This document shows, one piece after another, positions 8,557 through 16,927 of a DNA stretch of 64,000 bases (positions are counted from its first letter, which is position 1; every line of letters begins with the position of its first letter). The notes beneath the pieces were generated by a model. That model did not search any database and was not told the DNA's origin. It worked only from the letters and a program-made list of their open reading frames with translations. Where the stretch lies: the NCBI RefSeq assembly GCF_002201475.1, contig NZ_CP021422.1:3286001-3350000 (forward strand), written 5' to 3'. The stretch comes from Acutalibacter muris. GTDB lineage: Bacteria; Bacillota; Clostridia; Oscillospirales; Acutalibacteraceae. The position numbers were made by a program, and so were the translations under genes.

Positions 8557-9243
8557 TCAAAACATCGCCGCGGCGCCATACCCCGGTTCAACCGAGTATA
8601 CCGGCTCGGGGACATTCTCTTTCGGTTGTGCCGGAATACGTTCCAGCTTGGGAGTCTCCTCCCTTTTCGCCGCTGTCTGCCTTGCATACCACGCCGTCAG
8701 CCATGCCTCATAGTGGGCCTTAGTCGTCAGCATCAGCCCGCTGAAATTCTCATAGGTCAAACTGACTGAGACATGGTTCTCCGGGCTATTTCCAAAACGC
8801 GGCACGATAAGCCCGGTCTTGTTGGTCTCGCCGGGGCCGCTGCTGGCAACAAACAGGAAATTACCGTTCTTCCCGCAGACCAGTTCAGCCGTGCGGGACA
8901 GGCTCATGCCGTCGGGCCGGGAACGGTTGATTTTTGCCAGCTTTTCAGCCGAAGTGCCGCCCAGGCACTTATAGAGGGGCTCCTTGTTTCCCTCTTTTAC
9001 ACGCTGATTCATCATGTACCGCAGTTCGCCAAAGCAGAGCTTTCGGCACAGCTCCAGGAACTCATCCACAGCCATGTAGATGTGGACGGAATTTGTCTGC
9101 CGCTGCCCTTCCGGGCGCTTCATATCGTAGGTAGCAAAGCCGAAATGCACCTTGCCGAACTGGAAAGAGTCGTTCAGGCTCTCCACGAAACAGGCTCGGG
9201 CGTCTTTGCGGATGATCTGGTGTTCGTTGCGGTCAGTGTCCAT
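8557..9243 (-). CDS. Uncharacterised element-encoded protein
   Basis: The protein has 228 residues and starts at ATG 9243 after GAAAGGAG. It has a folded N-terminal region (about 1-175) and a low-complexity Pro/Glu/Lys tail (about 190-228). No motif, signal or membrane segment is visible. A terminator-like hairpin (9265-9303) sits just upstream, as for several genes of this element. Confidence 0.65.
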   Translation of the reverse strand: MDTDRNEHQIIRKDARACFVESLNDSFQFGKVHFGFATYDMKRPEGQRQTNSVHIYMAVDEFLELCRKLCFGELRYMMNQRVKEGNKEPLYKCLGGTSAEKLAKINRSRPDGMSLSRTAELVCGKNGNFLFVASSGPGETNKTGLIVPRFGNSPENHVSVSLTYENFSGLMLTTKAHYEAWLTAWYARQTAAKREETPKLERIPAQPKENVPEPVYSVEPGYGAAAMF

Positions 9244-9264
9244 AATAATTTGCTCCTTTCAAGC

Positions 9265-9303
9265 AAAAAGCGCATAAAGGAGAAATCCCTTACACGCTTT
9301 TTC
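9265..9303 (-). terminator. Terminator-like hairpin upstream of the 8557-9243 gene
   Basis: On the minus strand AAAAAGCGTGTAAGG pairs imperfectly with CCTTTATGCGCTTTTT and is followed by GC and the next RBS. It may end the upstream MqsA/DUF4258 transcript or attenuate the downstream gene. Confidence 0.6.
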
Positions 9304-9328
9304 GTTATTCAATTTCATTTTTAGAGCT

Positions 9329-9556
9329 TTACGCCACTCTCGAATAATCTATGACAGAAATCTCCTGCATGGCTTTCTGCGCGGTTTCAATCAGTTCCTC
9401 CAGGCGTTGCACCACATCACCGGTATAAATTATTTCGCTGCATTCCTCACATTTATAACAAGGAACATTCCGAACGATGACAAGGCATCCGCCCAAGTCC
9501 GTTACACTGGTTGTAACGCTTTTTTGAACAACTGCTCCACATTTTTGGCATCTCAT
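9329..9556 (-). CDS. MqsA/YgiT-type zinc-finger antitoxin
   Basis: A 75-residue protein with MRCQKCGAVV and YKCEECSEII, the two CxxC pairs of the YgiT/MqsA N-terminal zinc domain. It is shorter than full MqsA and lacks the C-terminal XRE domain, as is usual in Firmicutes pairs with a DUF4258 partner. It overlaps the partner gene by four bases (ATGA at 9553-9556). Confidence 0.8.
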   Translation of the reverse strand: MRCQKCGAVVQKSVTTSVTDLGGCLVIVRNVPCYKCEECSEIIYTGDVVQRLEELIETAQKAMQEISVIDYSRVA

Positions 9557-9870
9557 TTTTCTGTCTCCTTTCGATTCTTATAACCGCTCTCCCACCTGCC
9601 GGCATCTGGATAATATGCTGTGATCAGAAATAAAGATTCCGTATCACTGCCCACCACAGTATGAAAGAGTTTCCCCTCTGTATCTTCCCCTAATATAAGG
9701 CAGCTGGGAAATGGCTTGTCATCGTTGTATTGCTCAATTACTTCTCCGGTTTCAATACAACGAATGATATCGGAAATCCGGATTTTTCTTTCATAGAGCC
9801 GGAGTCTGGCATGCTCTGTCAATGCAATTTTCTCTGGCTGGTTTATACTTCTTAACATGGCCATGTCCAT
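9553..9870 (-). CDS. DUF4258 protein, probable toxin of the MqsA-type pair
   Basis: The 105-residue protein contains LTEHARLRLYERKIRISDII and a later CLILGEDTEGKLFHTVVG core, matching DUF4258, a small RelE/MqsR-like fold often paired with YgiT-type antitoxins. Toxin activity is inferred from gene order and family context. No strong RBS is visible before ATG 9870. Confidence 0.7.
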   Translation of the reverse strand: MDMAMLRSINQPEKIALTEHARLRLYERKIRISDIIRCIETGEVIEQYNDDKPFPSCLILGEDTEGKLFHTVVGSDTESLFLITAYYPDAGRWESGYKNRKETEK

Positions 9871-9942
9871 CAGTTCTTATACCCTCACACAATTCATTTT
9901 ATTATATTATATCACCATCTTCTTCTCTTGGCAATAATAAGC

Positions 9943-10653
9943 TCATTTGCCGCCCTCCTCTGCCAGCTCTGATATCAGCTTGTGAAGTTCACCCAGATGA
10001 GCGCTGAACTGTGGTTCAAAGGGCTTCTCCATGTCGTACATTAGGTAGAGGATTGACCCCGTGAGGCTCCATATGGGCCCCATATCTGCACCCAATTTCT
10101 TTTCCAACCTGCAAAAGCACATACTCAGCTCGAACAGGCACTTCTGCCACTTGATAAAAAACTCGTCCTCAGGCGAGAGGCCAAATTCACCCAGCCATTC
10201 CCGAACCGTATGAGTCTCGGAGTCGTCCCCACAGCCTGGTTCAGAAAAGAAGTACCGAATGTCCTTGACTGTTAGCGAATGGATATTTCCCTTCTCTCCG
10301 GCAATGCCCCGGCCAATAGGAAATAGTGCACAGACGGTAGGCTTGGAATTGTGGACAGAGCATTTCCTGTCCTTGAGCAGCGGGCAGCGTCTGATTTCGC
10401 CTCGGGGCTTCAGTCGCACTACCGGCAGGCGGGAATCGCCGCCAATGTAGGTCTCGCAGTAAGTGTTCATCACCTCGTGCGGGGTCATACCCAGCTCCTT
10501 TGCCAGGTTGTACATATATCTGGGATTAAGGAGGATGTCCTCTCTTTTGATGCAGCACTTGCCGCACATGGTGCAATGAAACTTGAAGGGCTCGTCCGGC
10601 CCAAGCTGATTTTTCTCAAACTCGTTGAGAATGTACTTCATTCTTGCGTTCAT
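9943..10653 (-). CDS. YkgJ-family cysteine-cluster protein
   Basis: A 236-residue protein with FHCTMCGKCCIKRED near residue 24 and RCPLLKDRKCSVHNSKPTVC near residue 90, the paired cysteine clusters of the YkgJ/CxxCxxCC family (putative Zn or Fe-S binding). The C-terminal half is helical and unassigned. The gene overlaps the upstream gene by four bases (10650-10653), so the two are coupled. Its function in the element is unknown. Confidence 0.8.
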   Translation of the reverse strand: MNARMKYILNEFEKNQLGPDEPFKFHCTMCGKCCIKREDILLNPRYMYNLAKELGMTPHEVMNTYCETYIGGDSRLPVVRLKPRGEIRRCPLLKDRKCSVHNSKPTVCALFPIGRGIAGEKGNIHSLTVKDIRYFFSEPGCGDDSETHTVREWLGEFGLSPEDEFFIKWQKCLFELSMCFCRLEKKLGADMGPIWSLTGSILYLMYDMEKPFEPQFSAHLGELHKLISELAEEGGK

Positions 10654-11438
10654 TTTTGCCCTCCTAATTTTCCGCTATTTCGCAAATACGCTTCCATATC
10701 TGACATGGCATGCTGAAGGTCAGCGGAAAAAAGCACCCAGTCTTTGGAGAGCTGCACAAGCTGCTCCGAGTGGAGCAGGCTTGCGGCACTCAGCTCAAAT
10801 ACCAAGTTGGCGTTATCCAAGTAAAAGGTATAGGGCAAACTGAGTACGCCTTCCCTAACCAGCACCAGACACTCGCCCAGGCGGGAGCTGTCCCCTATGG
10901 GATAGAGCCAGCACAGGTCATTTCCGTAACGCTTTTTATAGTCCTCGCAGAACTCCATTAGGTCAGTGTGGGTACAGTCGTTTTCGATAAGGAAGTTAAG
11001 AAGCTCGTCCTCAGACTTCAATTCGTCAAAATTGACTTCCGCACCACCAATCGTCACAGGCCCTACTTTCCCCTTGTGGTTCGGGGAGACTCCTACCAGC
11101 CAAAGGCCCTCCGACGTGATGAATTTCCGTTTCCACGCGAAGTCCAGGTTTTTGCGGAACAGGTGCTCGCTCAGCTCCATACCAAATCCATTTGTAACGG
11201 TTCCGCCTTCATCCGGAAGGGTGTCCTGCCAGTTTTCGGCAGGAAAACCGCTGAGGTACATGATTTGACATGCCTCGTGGAGAGGCAGGGCAGGCTGGTC
11301 CATGCACCAATAAGTGTCGTCATCATATTGGACACGGCACTGTACAGGATGACCGAGATACTTTTCGGTTTCAGCCGCGATGATGTTCGCAACCTCCGGC
11401 CAGGACAGAAAGTAGCAGCTTTTTTCACACAAATTCAT
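10650..11438 (-). CDS. Uncharacterised element-encoded protein
   Basis: The protein has 262 residues from MNLCEKSCYF. The start at ATG 11438 lies 13 bases inside the end of the upstream truncated gene. It shows no membrane segments or known motif; the acidic, aromatic-rich composition suggests a soluble folded protein. Its 5' neighbour is cut by the IS3 remnant, so its native promoter may have been lost. Confidence 0.6.
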   Translation of the reverse strand: MNLCEKSCYFLSWPEVANIIAAETEKYLGHPVQCRVQYDDDTYWCMDQPALPLHEACQIMYLSGFPAENWQDTLPDEGGTVTNGFGMELSEHLFRKNLDFAWKRKFITSEGLWLVGVSPNHKGKVGPVTIGGAEVNFDELKSEDELLNFLIENDCTHTDLMEFCEDYKKRYGNDLCWLYPIGDSSRLGECLVLVREGVLSLPYTFYLDNANLVFELSAASLLHSEQLVQLSKDWVLFSADLQHAMSDMEAYLRNSGKLGGQK

Positions 11439-11583
11439 TGTCAATACCTCCATGGTAAGGTTTATAATAGGTTGTGGCCTCGAGATGGGACTGGTACGCG
11501 CCCACGCAGACCTGCATGGGTGTGTCTTTTTCCGGGTTGTACTCTGCGAAACAAATCAGTTCCGAGAGCTCCCCCACATCCAG
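11425..11583 (-). pseudogene. C-terminal fragment of an element gene cut by an IS3 remnant
   Basis: A minus-strand frame ending at 11425 (..GELSELICFAEYNPEK, then TTYYKPYHGGIDNEFV) overlaps the next gene by 14 bases in the way of a genuine operon member. Near 11580 it runs into IS3 transposase sequence on the other strand. The N-terminal part may be the Lys-rich frame on the far side of the IS (about 12250-12345), but this cannot be proven here. Confidence 0.5.
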
Positions 11584-12250
11584 GAAATAGGCATTAAATC
11601 CACCATCAAGTATGCAAACCACGGCTGTACCAGACGGGCCAGGAATCCTCAATACATCGCGGAGAATCTCTTGAACCGCCAATTTTATGCGGACAAGCCT
11701 AATGAAAAGTGGCTTACCGATGTGACCGAGTTCAAGTGGTATGAGGGCACTACGGTGCACAAGCTCTATCTTAGCGCTATTCTGGACCTTTGCGACCGTC
11801 GCATCGTGTCCTGCGTGCTCAGCGAGCGTAATGATAACACACTTGTTTACAAAACCTTTGACAAGGCTGTCAAAGCCAACCCTGATGCCCCTCCGCTGTT
11901 TCACAGTGATAGAGGGTTCCAATACACTGGCAGGGTATTTCACCATAAACTCCAAAAGGCCGGGATGACGCAGAGTATGTCCCGTGTGGCACACTGCATT
12001 GACAACGGCCCTATGGAGGGTTTCTGGGGAATCCTGAAACGAGAGCGCTATTATGGCAGACGTTTTGCCGGCAAACAGGAACTGGTGCGGATGATTGAAG
12101 GCTACATCCGTTACTACAATACCCGCCGTGTACAACGCCATCTGGGTATCTTAACTCCGATGGAAAAGCACGAGCTTTGTATTGCGGCATGACAAAAAAC
12201 TGAAATTCGGGTTCTCTGTACAACAGATTACCCGAATCTCAGTTTGCCAC
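11578..12250 (+). mobile_element. IS3-family remnant, C-terminal two thirds of the transposase
   Basis: The plus-strand frame ending at 12192 encodes the integrase core of an IS3 transposase: NEKWLTDVTEFKW, then FHSDRGFQYTG, DNGPMEGFWGILK and a terminal YIRYYNTRRVQ, which supply the DDE catalytic residues. About 120 N-terminal residues and the left end are missing, so it is 5'-truncated and inactive. After the stop lies an inverted repeat (CTGAAATTCGGGT/ACCCGAATCTCAG) that could be the right end or a terminator. A matching N-terminal fragment occurs at 62815-63300. Confidence 0.8.
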
Positions 12251-12347
12251 AGCGCTGCCAACCTGTAAACTTTCTTTTAATTTTTTCACTGTCTTCTTGA
12301 CGGGGTGCGGTTCAGCTACCTGCCCCGCCACTTTCTTCCGGCCATAT

Positions 12348-13272
12348 TTAGCCGGCCATATCCTCAAATTCCTGCTCGGTCAGGGTGGTAATGCCCAGAG
12401 CCTGGGCCTTCGCCAGCTTGCTGCCGGCCTTTTCGCCCACGATCAGGAAATCGGTATTTTTAGTCACCGAGGAGGCCGGGTGTGCGCCCAGCTCCAAAAG
12501 GCAGGTCTGGATGCCGTCGCGGGTGTAATTCACCAGCTTACCGGTAGCCACCACGTTTTTGCCTGCAAAGGGATTGTTTCTCCGACAGGAAATCAAGCTG
12601 CTCAGTCTTGGTGGCGAACGGAAATTCTGTCACCAGGTCGAACGCCTTGAATTCCAACAGCCTCTTTTTAGACTCTGCCGAATCCAGCTTGCGGACGCTG
12701 CCTGCTGCCAGATTTCTAGGGTGGGTATAAGGTTCCTCCAGGCCAGCATTGATTATCTTGAAGTTCTCCCAGGATATGACCCCCTCGCCCCGAACCTCGA
12801 AAGATTCCTTGGTGGGGACAGTCAGAGGCACGTTCAGGAATGTGCGCACCGTATGTGTCACATCCTCGCCGATAATACCTTCCCGGCCCCGGGTGATCGC
12901 TTGCTGCAGCTGGCCGCCGCCGTATCGCAGCACCAGGGTCAGGCCGTCCATCTTCCAGGACAGCACCACATCCCGGCCTTCGGCAAACCGTAACAAGTCA
13001 TCTATAGATTTGGTTTTGCCGGCAGACAGCATGGGGCGGGTGTGGCGTACTTCGGTCAGACTTTCCAGAATTTCTCCCGGTACCTTCTGGGTGGGGGAGT
13101 CGGAAAGAACGACGCCGGTTTTCTGTTCCAGATTTTTCAACAGGTCAACCGCAACGTCGTAGTCGCGGTCAGACATGATGGGGCGGTCGTCCCGGAAATA
13201 GGCCGTATCGGCCTTTTTGATGGTGGCGATAAGGCCACGCATCAGTTCAATCTTGGATAGAATATCGTCCAT
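12348..13272 (-). pseudogene. ligA: NAD-dependent DNA ligase with an internal deletion
   Basis: From ATG 13272 (AAGGAG seven bases upstream) about 225 codons encode the adenylation domain, including the SWKMDGLT lysine motif, followed by LRYGGGQ and GEGVI. Near 12580 the frame breaks and a second frame (12348-12596) encodes only a BRCT domain (NPFAGKNVVATGKL, then DFLIVGEKAGSKL). The OB-fold, zinc-finger and helix-hairpin-helix regions between them are absent, so roughly 1 kb has been lost and the parts are out of frame. The product could at most adenylate itself. A complete leader (copy B) still precedes it. Confidence 0.85.
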
Positions 13273-13362
13273 GTGGACACTCCTTTTCTATGAAATTATG
13301 TGATGGGGATTGCTCCCCGGATTCAGGTTGGCAGGAGCTGCTGAAACTTGCTCCAATCTATA

Positions 13363-13635
13363 ATAAAAAAAGCGCACACGGGTAAACCATGTACGCTTTT
13401 TTTGCTCTCGAGTTGGACCGAATGGTACAACTCATGGGAGCACATATTAACTTTTGTGCCGGTGTTCCCCGGCTGAAACGCAAAAAGTGCCTGAAAGTAT
13501 TACTTCACCGCGTGAAATAATATACTCATCAGGCACTTTGATAACTCGGATTACTGTGTTTGCCCGGGCATACTTGCTCGTTGGCAATACTGGATACTGT
13601 ATGCTTAGTATACCAGCTTTTGCGAAAAAAGGCAA
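13363..13635 (-). promoter_or_regulatory. Promoter and double-hairpin leader before the ligase pseudogene (leader copy B)
   Basis: Minus-strand promoter TTGCCT (13630-13635), 17 bases, TATACT (13607-13612). Downstream come CAGTATCCAGT, the motif CAAACACAGTAATCCGAG (complement about 13547-13565), a long hairpin (13482-13539) with arms AAAGTGCCTGA/TCAGGCACTTTTT, a small GCCGG/CCGGC hairpin (13458-13473) and a second terminator-like hairpin (13365-13403). Copy D at 21.2-21.4 kb has the same five-part order, including the CCGGCACAAA segment. Confidence 0.75.
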
Positions 13636-13682
13636 GGGTAATCTGGAAAATACTATCGTTTTGTCTGTCTCTTACTCAGTTG

Positions 13683-14093
13683 TTATTCCAAGGATTTATG
13701 AAAAACCTGCTGGAACACTTCCATGTACCTATTATATCCAGCTTCATTGAGCGGCGCTCGTAAGGAAGTCTCACACCAACAGATTGCTTCCTCCTCGGGA
13801 TGCATATACTTGTCCGGGTAGAACTTATTTCCGTCATATATGGGGGCTTGGGGATTCAGGATAGCCTGGATTTCCTTTTTAGTGGCTGCCTCAAGAATCC
13901 ATTGGCTTTTCTTAATCGCGATTGCAAGCAATAAAGCGGGGCCATATCCAAGCCCTGTATATCGGTTCAGGGTCATTTCCAGTTCAGCCAATGCAGCGGA
14001 TTGTAGGTGCTTAACACGCTCGGTCCTGTTAGATGCCGCAATATCTTGCAATGTTTCGGCAATAATCTGGTGGTAGTCATTCCTTCGTTTCAT
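13683..14093 (-). CDS. Uncharacterised small helical protein
   Basis: Starting at ATG 14093 (MKRRNDYHQIIAET), 136 residues, mainly helical with no known motif. The start overlaps the end of the cysteine-rich small gene by 17 bases, so the two are read as one unit. A longer frame to 14237 is the shadow of that gene and is rejected. Confidence 0.65.
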   Translation of the reverse strand: MKRRNDYHQIIAETLQDIAASNRTERVKHLQSAALAELEMTLNRYTGLGYGPALLLAIAIKKSQWILEAATKKEIQAILNPQAPIYDGNKFYPDKYMHPEEEAICWCETSLRAPLNEAGYNRYMEVFQQVFHKSLE

Positions 14094-14250
14094 ATGTTTT
14101 TTTATATCTCCTAGCCTCCTGGTCCGGAATCTCCGTTCCCGGACAGGCATTGCCACAATAATAACGGCAGTCCAGTTCCCTGAATTTGTAGATACATTTC
14201 TTGCGCCCGCATTCGTATTGCAGTGGACAGCGCTCATTGAGTATTTTCAT
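14077..14250 (-). CDS. Cysteine-rich 57-residue protein
   Basis: ATG 14250 follows AAAGGAGAAG. The product is 57 residues with six cysteines (C8, C14, C19, C28, C32, C36) and a basic surface, the composition of a small metal-binding or disulfide-knotted protein. It is the first gene after leader copy C and overlaps the 13683-14093 gene. It is too short to assign. Confidence 0.65.
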   Translation of the reverse strand: MKILNERCPLQYECGRKKCIYKFRELDCRYYCGNACPGTEIPDQEARRYKKTYETKE

Positions 14251-14283
14251 ATATAATCTTCTCCTTTGGTTTGTTGAAATACT

Positions 14284-14375
14284 AAAAGCGCCTGGAAGTG
14301 AATACTTCACAACATGAAGTATTATACTCATCAGACGCTTTTGTAAATCGGATTGCTTATGTTTGATAAATGATA
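14284..14375 (-). promoter_or_regulatory. Structured leader before the cysteine-rich gene (leader copy C)
   Basis: Minus strand: motif CAAACATAAGCAATCCGATT (complement ends at 14366) and then a hairpin with arms AAAAGCGTCTGA and CCAGGCGCTTTT around an AT-rich inner stem (14284-14342). It shares GATGAGTAT and the outer arms with copy B. A weak TATAAC box lies upstream without a good -35. Confidence 0.6.
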
Positions 14376-14390
14376 ACCCAGATATCCAAG

Positions 14391-15146
14391 TTATAGCAGC
14401 TTTTTGGCTCGGGAAATCTGTTTCTCCCAGGTTTTTTCTGTCTGCCAGCGAAGAAAACATGCCAGCGGCTCAAGCTCCTGCCTCTCATCCCACGCCTCCA
14501 AAGCCTCAAAATAGCCTTTGCGATCCTCCTCATGGACCGTGATAGGAGGATGCTCGTGGAGTACCAGCAGATAGTTCATCGCCAGCCGCCCGGTCCGACC
14601 GTTCCCGTCGGCAAAGGGGTGGATGTTCTCAAATTTGGCATGGAAATAGGCGGCTGCAGTCAGAATCTTCTCTGATTTAACCTCCTGCAGCTCGTCCAGA
14701 AGCTCTGCCATCTCCTCGGGGACATCCTCTGGCGTGGCTCCAATCTCGTTTTTGCCCGTAACATAGTCGTGCTTTTTGTACTCCCCAGGCCGTTCACCCA
14801 ACTGCCAGCGCCGGGTATCATAGGTGTTGTTGGTTAGCTGAAACTGAAATTCCAGGATAAGTGATTCGTCCAGCGGCCGCCTATCCCTGAATGCGCAAAG
14901 GAACAGCTCATACGCCTCTTTCGCGTTGCGGATTTCAAAGAGAGTCCGTAGGTCGCCGGTATAGCCGGTTACGCCGTCATGCTCAAAAATCTCCCGGGTG
15001 TCGTGGTAGGTGACACGCTCGTTCTCGATTTTTCCGGAGTGGTACGCAAAGGCGATACTATGGCCGTTCAGAGTTTCGGATAACTCCGCATCGGTCTGGA
15101 TGTTCTTTTTCTGCCATAACCTGACGGCTTTTTCGTAATTGGACAT
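14391..15146 (-). CDS. Fic-family AMP-transferase, self-inhibited class II type
   Basis: The 251-residue protein has the Fic catalytic motif HPFADGNGRTGR at residues 176-187. An N-terminal SGKIEN at residues 37-42 fits the (S/T)xxxE(G/N) inhibitory helix, placed N-terminal to the core as in class II Fic proteins. Such enzymes transfer AMP to a protein hydroxyl and are restrained by the inhibitory glutamate. It sits among toxin-antitoxin loci but no separate antitoxin gene is next to it, consistent with built-in inhibition. Confidence 0.9.
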   Translation of the reverse strand: MSNYEKAVRLWQKKNIQTDAELSETLNGHSIAFAYHSGKIENERVTYHDTREIFEHDGVTGYTGDLRTLFEIRNAKEAYELFLCAFRDRRPLDESLILEFQFQLTNNTYDTRRWQLGERPGEYKKHDYVTGKNEIGATPEDVPEEMAELLDELQEVKSEKILTAAAYFHAKFENIHPFADGNGRTGRLAMNYLLVLHEHPPITVHEEDRKGYFEALEAWDERQELEPLACFLRWQTEKTWEKQISRAKKLL

Positions 15147-15252
15147 AGGGGCCTCCTGTAGCGGTTGAAAATACGCTATTTCCCAAACAAGACGCTGTGC
15201 GTTCCTGTTCGTGATAATGTCAACACAAGAACATCATTTTCAATACGATATA

Positions 15253-16351
15253 TTATTCCTGAAAAACGACCTAGAAAAAAGCAGTAGAAAGTGGTAAAAT
15301 AGAGAGTATGGAATACATAGATTTACGAAAACTGAAAAGTGGAGAACTCAAGCAGATACGCCGGCAGGTCGTACGCCTCAAAAAGATGGGGAAAACCGGG
15401 AAAGAAATAGAGGAATTAACCGGAGTACGGCAGAGTCGCGCCAGCGAAATATGGACGGCATATAAGCGAGAGGGAGACAAAGCGCTGGAACCGAAGAAAC
15501 ACGGATTCCAGAAGGGGACGCATCTGCTTCTGACACCGGAGGAGCAGGCGGAAATACGGGAAACGATTGTTACCCGCCGCCCAGAGGAATTCGGCATTCC
15601 TGGGAGTCTGTGGACGCTGAAGAAAGTGTGTGCATACGTCTGGAAAAGGTATCGGAAAAAGATCTCGGACGGCAGTGTGTCGGATTATATGCGGCGCTGG
15701 GGCTTGACGTGCCAGCGTCCGGTCAAGCGTGCCCGGAAACAGAATCCTTCCCGTATCTAAAGGTGGCGGGAGGAAGAATATCCGGCCATCGACCAGCGGG
15801 CCAAGGCAGAAAATGCCGTGATTTACTGGGGAGACGAGACTGGAATCGACAACTGCTCGAACTGTGAGCGCGGGTTTGCACCCAAAGGACAGCCTCCTGT
15901 TCTGTCGGTGGAAACGAAAAGAGAGAGGCTGAATATGCTTTCCGCCCTGAGCAGGCAGGGGGACGTTCGCTTTATGATGTACGAGGATTCCATGAACCAG
16001 CAGCGCCTGATCCAATTTATGGACCGGTTGATTCGGACCTCCAACCAAAAGGTTTTCCTGATTTTGGACAACTTAAAGGTGCACCACGGGAAGAAAGCCG
16101 CAGCCTGGCTGGACAAGCATCGGGATAAAATCGAGCTGTTCTTTCTGCCGCCCTATGCTCCCGAGAGCAATCCGGACGAATATCTCAATCACGCGCTGAA
16201 ACTTTCGGTCCATTCTGGCGACTTACCTCGGACCATATACGATATCCGCCATAAAACTACTTCCTTCATGCGAACATTACAACATTCTCCTGATAAGGTC
16301 TCCGCTTTCTTTCAACATAATCAGATTTCCTATATTCTTGTTCGGGGGTAA
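15253..16351 (+). mobile_element. IS630-family element, 1099 bp, with TA target duplication
   Basis: The ends are set by the restored yafQ frame. The left end reads TTATTCCTGAAAAACGA and the complement of the right end TTACCCCCGAACAAGAA, an imperfect inverted repeat, flanked by TA on both sides as expected for IS630/Tc1-type transposition. It holds a single transposase gene broken by one stop codon. Confidence 0.9.
15308..16351 (+). pseudogene. IS630 transposase with an in-frame nonsense codon
   Basis: The N-terminal part (15308-15757) carries the helix-turn-helix (KTGKEIEELTGVRQSRASEI). The DDE part continues in the same frame after a TAA at 15758-15760 and includes YWGDETGID, FLILDNLKVHH and PPYAPESNPDEYLNHALK. 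Because the frame is unchanged across the stop, a single CAA-to-TAA change is the simplest cause. Near-intact sequence otherwise suggests a recent loss. Readthrough cannot be excluded from sequence. Confidence 0.85.
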
Positions 16352-16563
16352 TACCAGGAGCCAGTCCGGCAAGATATGGCATCCCCGGTAGCCAGCCCAG
16401 TTTCCGGACAGGCTATGATCCCTGTTTTTCTCAGGTAAATCTTTGCCCATAGACAGAATGGCAACCACTTCCTCCAACAATCTGATATTCAGATTGCGTT
16501 TTTGGGCCATTCTATAGTCTTTCCTAAACTGGGTCGTGACCTTGACAAGATACTTTGTTTTTC

Positions 16564-16842
16564 TCATGAACGCAGATCCGCAAACAATTCATCCAAATCA
16601 TTATATCCCTTTACGGATGGGTCCTTTGCTATCCTTTCCGCCTCCAGCATGGCCGCAACGGTTTCCTGGGTGGGCTGATTCAGTGAAATATCAAAGGGTA
16701 TTCTTCCCTCCCGCAGCGACTGCCGGACAAAGATATTAAACGCGGTAGAAAGATTCATGCCAAGCTCCGCAAACAGAGCGTCTGCCTGCGCCTTCAAATC
16801 AGCGTCCATGCGGATGCTGATATTTGTTGTTGTGCCCGCCAT
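16564..16842 (-). CDS. dinJ: RelB/DinJ-family antitoxin
   Basis: Starting at ATG 16842 (MAGTTTNISIRMDADLKAQA), 92 residues with a ribbon-helix-helix N-terminus and LNQPTQETVAAMLEAERIAK downstream, typical of DinJ. The stop overlaps the yafQ start (16564-16567). Its partner is interrupted by IS630, leaving it as an orphan antitoxin. Confidence 0.9.
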   Translation of the reverse strand: MAGTTTNISIRMDADLKAQADALFAELGMNLSTAFNIFVRQSLREGRIPFDISLNQPTQETVAAMLEAERIAKDPSVKGYNDLDELFADLRS

Positions 16843-16927
16843 ATGACCATCTCCTCTCGACTTATACACATAGTATATTCCATTTGCACGAAGATTTCAA
16901 TAGTTTGCACAAATCTCATTAAAAGAT

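Larger units (their letters stand above)
15176..16567 (-). pseudogene. yafQ: YafQ-type toxin gene interrupted by IS630
   Basis: Residues MRKTKYLVKVTTQFRKDYRM through CHILPDWLLV are encoded at 16354-16567. The remainder (YRIENDVLVLTLSRTGTHSV, then LFGK and stop) lies at 15176-15250. The two parts join exactly across an insertion with TA duplications at 15251-15252 and 16352-16353. The restored product of about 93 residues is a typical YafQ RelE-fold ribosome-dependent mRNA endonuclease. With the insertion it is truncated before the catalytic C-terminus, so the antitoxin next door is probably unpaired. Confidence 0.9.

Noticed and set aside
11425..12141. Long minus-strand frame of 238 codons
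   Set aside because: From 11583 upward it is the antisense of the IS3 transposase core; only the last 50 codons look like a real gene end.
15416..16048. Minus-strand frame of 210 codons across the IS630
   Set aside because: It is antisense to the transposase, with low-complexity translation and no RBS.
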